DNA of 64,000 nt from Aquila chrysaetos chrysaetos (Eukaryota > Chordata > Aves > Accipitriformes > Accipitridae). The notes under the pieces are model-generated. The model had not been told where the DNA came from. It saw only the letters and a program-made list of their open reading frames with translations, and did not search any database. The position numbers and the translations under genes are program-made. Numbering within the stretch: the stretch's first letter is position 1; each line of letters starts with the position of its first letter. This document shows positions 59,675-64,000 of the stretch, piece by piece. The stretch spans positions 23,412,759 through 23,476,758 of the forward strand of contig NC_044012.1 in assembly GCF_900496995.4 (NCBI RefSeq), read 5' to 3'.

Positions 59675-61108
59675 TTTATTAGGATGGTTTCAGCTTGACC
59701 AAATCAAAACACAAGCCCACAGCTGCATAAAGAATGCCCTCAACAAACACAACTTTTTATTTCTGTAGAAAACAAGATCCTTTTCAGGAAGGACCAGCTT
59801 ATGAAACAGCAGTTTGCATGTTAAGATACATAAATACACAGGGTTACAATTTAGTGAGAAATACATTAAAAAAAGCTTTCAAGTACACAAAATATATGTA
59901 GTAAAATTGGATTATCCCTTCCGCATACCTGCCTCAGAGAGAAACGTTTCTCAAACGAATGAACTTCCACCCATCATCTGCCAACAGATCTCTCCACTGG
60001 ACACAAGCTGCAGGAGGGCATGAGGATGGGCAGGGCCAGAGGGTTAATATCCAGTGTTTTGAGATTAAGAGCAGACTTAGCCATGACAGTTCAGTCCCCA
60101 TTCTCTCAACTATCAGGATGTGTGTAGTGTGACAGTTACCCAGCCAGCACATTAAGAGAGCTACAAGAGGTAGGAAATACCTCCTTACTTCCATCTTCAG
60201 GTCCCTGGAAGGTTAATGCTGTACAACTTCATTACCCACAACACTGTGGAAATCCCATGACCCTGGGAGGCATTTATTAACAGTCACAGAAATGAGAATG
60301 TGGCCCCGCAGACACGGCACCAGTGCTGCCGGGCAGTAAACACAACCAACGGACACAGAGTTTATGGAAAAAAGCTGCTGGATGCAGGCAGCCTCTTGAG
60401 TAGAAGGAATAATGTCTACAGATAAGGAAGAACAGCACAAATCATCACAAACTTCCTGAAGATTTTCCTGCCAAGACACCATCAACAGAGAATTCATAGC
60501 ATCATTTAAATAAAATACCAGTTTAAATGAATGTGAAAGACATTTGTCACGTGCGGGAAGCCAAAAGGCTGATGCTTATGTTCCAAACTTTTATCTGTTC
60601 CTTCTACTATTTGTCCTACAGGAGTTGAGAGACCTGTTACATCACTAAACTCTTTTATAAAATTTTACAAACTGAGGAGTAAAACTTAATCAGTCTCCAA
60701 GAGAGAAGGAAAAGGCATCTGAACAACAGATACTCCCTGATCTTCCTCTATGTGCTCTCATGTTAAAATTGTTAAAATAAGCAACCTGTGCAACAGGGGT
60801 TGTGTCCCATGTCCAAGCCATGCAACGGCAGAGATCCCATGCTTCACTTCAGCTACTGCAAGTGCAAAGGGCAATTCAAGTTTTCCTACCAGTCTCCAAG
60901 ACAAAAATTAAATGTTTGAAAAAACGGAAACATTTAAAACTCTTTAAACAATTTAAATGAGAACAGTTTCTATCAGAACATATTGTACACGTTTAAAAAA
61001 CCAAGGAACTCAGGTTGTTAAATAAGAATCTACATATCTTAAAAACGGAGAGGTTTTTTACATTGCAGCCAGAAGTGTTAATTGTCCTATCTTCCAAAGC
61101 AGGAATGT
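59675..61108 (-). other. GFOD2: GFOD2 3'UTR with candidate polyadenylation signals
   Basis: The sequence downstream of the GFOD2 stop codon is AT-rich and lacks long meaningful frames. Minus-strand AATAAA signals occur at 60,273-60,278, 59,756-59,761 and 59,675-59,680. Which is used cannot be told from sequence, so the 3'UTR is between about 0.8 and 1.45 kb. Confidence 0.5.
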
Positions 61109-62007
61109 TCATAAGTTATTTCTCTGAAGCGCCTCGCAGAGGTTTTGATTGGCATCTGGTTCCTCGGTCATCACCTCCACAGCCTCCCACTCTCCTGACC
61201 TGCTGGATTTCTTGATGGCCTCTACTACACTTTGCATGTACAGACCATCTTCAAAAGAGGCTGCCATAGAGACAGGTTTATGATCCCACGTCCGACGGTC
61301 TTCCTGGTCTTGGAAAGACTGCCGCAGTGCTTGCACCATGTACACCATTCCTTTTAGGTAAAGCAGTGGGATGTCTTTAAACCCCTTATCCAAAAGGCCC
61401 TTGTTGACAGTCAGAGAGTCTGTAAACAGTAGTTCTTCTTGGAGCGCAGTGTTTTTCTGCCCGTACAAGTCTGTCCCGCGAGCTATCAGGCGACCAGCAG
61501 ACCCAACAATCATGACTTCATGAATGAATGATCCAGGCATGTTGAAGTTGAGAGTCACAGTACAACAGACACCCTCACTCATTAGCATCTGGAAAAAGCA
61601 GAAGTCATCGCTAGTGACGTGGCGGATCCCGCTTATAGCCGTGTTCTGCTTCACAAAAGTCTTAAGCAAACCGTGGACCTTCTCTGCTCTTCTGCTGATG
61701 AGGTGAGTTAGGAGGTCGATAATGTAGGTTCCCATTGTATGCAGACCACCTCCTCCCATCAGCTCATCACAGATCCAGTTGTACTTGTGGCTGAGCAGGC
61801 TTCCCCCATATACTCGTACGTCACAGATCATCACGTTGCCCACGTAGTGTTCTTCTATCAACTGCTTCATCTTCACAAAGGCAGGCAAGAAACGGAGAAC
61901 GTTGCCAACAATGCTCATCAGCTTGGGGTAATACCTGGCAGCTGTGACCATCCTGAAGGCATCCACAGAGGTAGCAGCTTTCTCACAGATCACATTCTTC
62001 CCTATTC
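61109..62007 (-). CDS. GFOD2: GFOD2, last coding exon (gene continues past window)
   Basis: This is the terminal exon of glucose-fructose oxidoreductase domain-containing protein 2, a Gfo/Idh/MocA-family protein linked to extracellular matrix assembly. The 899-base exon encodes 299 codons including the stop and begins after a TGCAG acceptor at 62,008-62,010, completing a split codon. It starts [12 protein letters not shown], the end of the dinucleotide-binding fold with the EK motif. It continues through the C-terminal oxidoreductase domain ([37 protein letters not shown]) and ends ALQRNNL. The human protein has 385 residues, so roughly the first 88 lie beyond the right edge. No damage was seen. 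Confidence 0.93.
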
Positions 62008-62020
62008 CTGCAGCACAAAT

Positions 62021-62046
62021 AAAAAAAAAAAAAAAAAAAAAAAAAA
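62021..62046 (-). repeat. 26-base poly-A/poly-T run in the GFOD2 acceptor region
   Basis: On the minus strand this is an uninterrupted T26 starting 14 bases above the coding edge of the GFOD2 last exon. It therefore forms the polypyrimidine tract of the splice acceptor. Confidence 0.85.
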
Positions 62047-64000
62047 TACAGCACACACGAGCGAAACATGCTCAGATGCCCCAAAGGTTGTCAAGAAGCA
62101 GGGTTTTTACGAGTCAGGCTTTCCTGCTGCAATTTCAAAGGCAAAGGTCTGGGAACTAAAATAGGAATGCGAAGTGCAGCAAGCAGTCAAAGCTGCTTCC
62201 AAAATGCTCCGGTTGCAGAGCTGACAAACTCCCACAGAGAGAGACTCCAAATAAAGAGAGGATTTTTACATCATGAAAGATAAATAGCCAAATGGCATCA
62301 CATGGCATCAGAACAAGACACAAGTTGCATGTTGTAGCTATAAAATTATTTCAATGCCTGTACAGCCAGGGGCGGGGGGAAGTCATGTGACAGAATAGGT
62401 GAGTGAAGGGGAGATTTGATTTTCACTTTGTATTTCACCATCACTATGAATGTATTATTTTAAATAGATTAATAGAAATGGGTCATACAAGATACTTAGT
62501 GGCCTGTGTACAGAATACAAGAATTAGAAATAATGTTTTGGTAGGTGGATTGTTTTAAAAGCATCGCTAATTGGAAAGCAAGCCATTTTGGTCTGCACGT
62601 ACAGCCTACTCGTACAATTAGACTGCAAAGATGACTGTGAGTTACACAGATGAGAGCTGCATTTGCAAGGTGACCCACTGCATTTTTATTCCTATGGATG
62701 CGCTTTATCTTGTGCTCAGCCTGAGTCAATGTGGGCAGTCAATAATTCATTTTTTTTAACTTCAAAGCAGAAATAAAGTAATACAGAAGAGTATCCCAGT
62801 GCAAGCTTCAATCAAATTCCTATATTTGGTGCTTTCCTGGTATTCCCTCTTCCTCCCCCATCTTTACCCTTTTCTCATGACATGGCTTAACTTTTCCATA
62901 TACATCTGTTCTGATAAAATACTTAAATAAACATTTTTCAATGTAACAACCAGGGTTGTACCTAGAAGTCTCCAGACATTAACTGGTTATGTCAGACCTG
63001 AAGGTCAGTCACATCATACCACAGTTTCTGCCTAAGAACTGCAGGAATCACCGCACATGGTGGTAGGCACCTCTCTGAAAGCTTCTCCTTACCCAGGAGC
63101 AGACTCCGCTCCCTGCTCAGAACAGCTTTTAATCGACTCCCTGATGAGAAGATACCAGCACAAGCGCTTCCGTCGGCCTCCTGCACAAGATGGGAAGCCA
63201 GATCCCACACTGCAGCTCCTGCTCTCGGCACTCCACCTCCTGGCTGCGCTGGGCAAGCCTTTCAGGAACCATCTGAGCAGGCCAAGGGCCAGCGAGCTCC
63301 CATGACCTATCGCTGTGCCCAACTCAGCCAGAGGAGAACTACAGCTAGAGAAAACTCAGAACCAATATTTCTAATACACACAAGCAAAATCCAGTCAGAA
63401 AATGACAAGACTACAATTTTTAGTGGTCTTGTCCAAAGAAGTCCCCTAAACTGATGCGAGTCAATAGAAGCTTTAATGAACAAAGGGTAAGGTCAAACTC
63501 CCCAAGGACACCCTGGCTACCCACTGGTAACCCCCCACATCAGGGACCATTTCCGACTCTCCCACCCCCAATCCTGCTGCTGAGATGAGGCACAATGCTC
63601 TATTCAATATTCTGCACAGCTAGCTGAAGCACCTTGAGATGCTTCAGCCCCTGGTTTATCTGCCTTCTTGTTTAAATGGCACTTATCTCAAGCCAGGTTA
63701 CAGTAAAATACAAGCAAAAAGAAAAAGCAAAAGGATCTCCACAGCATCCTAAGCAGATCTGCAGTTCTCAAAGTCTGAAGAAAATAAAAGCGACTCTTGA
63801 TCCGCGTACACACAGGGTACAGCTCTGCCAGTGCTGCTCTCCCCCTTGCACAACTCCAGTGCCTTCCACCATGTATTTGGCAGCACAGGAGCCAGCTCAG
63901 GGTACAAACCCAGCATGGAAATATTCACTCATCTCGGCTCTTTTTCCGGCAGGTTATTGCCCCAAGTTGGCTCTTCAAGGAGCCTGACAGTGTCCACACA
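62047..64000. other. GFOD2: GFOD2 intron (upstream part)
   Basis: No exon encoding the GFOD2 N-terminus was found here, so it must lie further right. Short open frames near 63.0-63.3 kb and 63.7-64.0 kb have no recognisable features. Confidence 0.55.

Noticed and set aside
1-64000. CRISPR arrays, tRNA or rRNA genes, operons and other microbial systems
   Set aside because: None was seen. Exon-intron structure, CpG islands and CR1 remnants show this is vertebrate nuclear DNA.

Overview
This is vertebrate nuclear DNA, most likely from a bird. Genes are split into short exons with GT-AG introns, CpG islands sit at gene starts, and degenerate CR1-type (chicken repeat 1) LINE fragments are scattered through the non-coding DNA. 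The gene set matches blocks that lie on human 16q13 and 16q22.1. There is no operon-like or microbial structure. Gene models were built by hand by joining exons whose reading phases agree at every junction. Untranslated ends and transcription starts are only approximate.

Layout from left to right. (1) Bases 1-1,860 hold an unassigned minus-strand stretch: a possible transmembrane-encoding exon (205-353) and a CpG-island promoter carrying an interferon-response-like site. By human gene order this may be the start of NLRC5 or of a small unknown gene. (2) CETP, minus strand, complete in 16 exons (12,753-3,599). (3) About 6 kb of intergenic DNA, then HERPUD1, minus strand, complete in 8 exons (26,138-19,766), with a TATA box and ER-stress elements in its promoter. 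(4) A 4 kb gap leads to PARD6A, plus strand, 3 coding exons (30,407-35,423). (5) ENKD1, minus strand, 7 coding exons (47,766-39,001) and a 5'UTR exon in a CpG island near 52.4 kb. (6) A plus-strand gene (55,019-58,115) whose C-terminus matches C16orf86. Its N-terminus reads as a divergent heat-shock-factor type DNA-binding domain. (7) The last exon of GFOD2, minus strand (62,007-61,109), with its 3'UTR; the upstream part of that gene lies beyond the window.

The genes do not form one pathway. CETP encodes a secreted plasma lipid-transfer protein. HERPUD1 encodes an ER-membrane component of ER-associated degradation. PARD6A encodes a polarity scaffold. ENKD1 encodes a microtubule/centriole-associated protein. 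GFOD2 encodes an oxidoreductase-fold protein. What links them is conserved gene order: CETP-HERPUD1 is one block and PARD6A-ENKD1-C16orf86-GFOD2 is another, and in this genome the two are adjacent. The most unusual observation is the HSF-like fold in the C16orf86-type gene, which lacks the arginine that normally contacts DNA.
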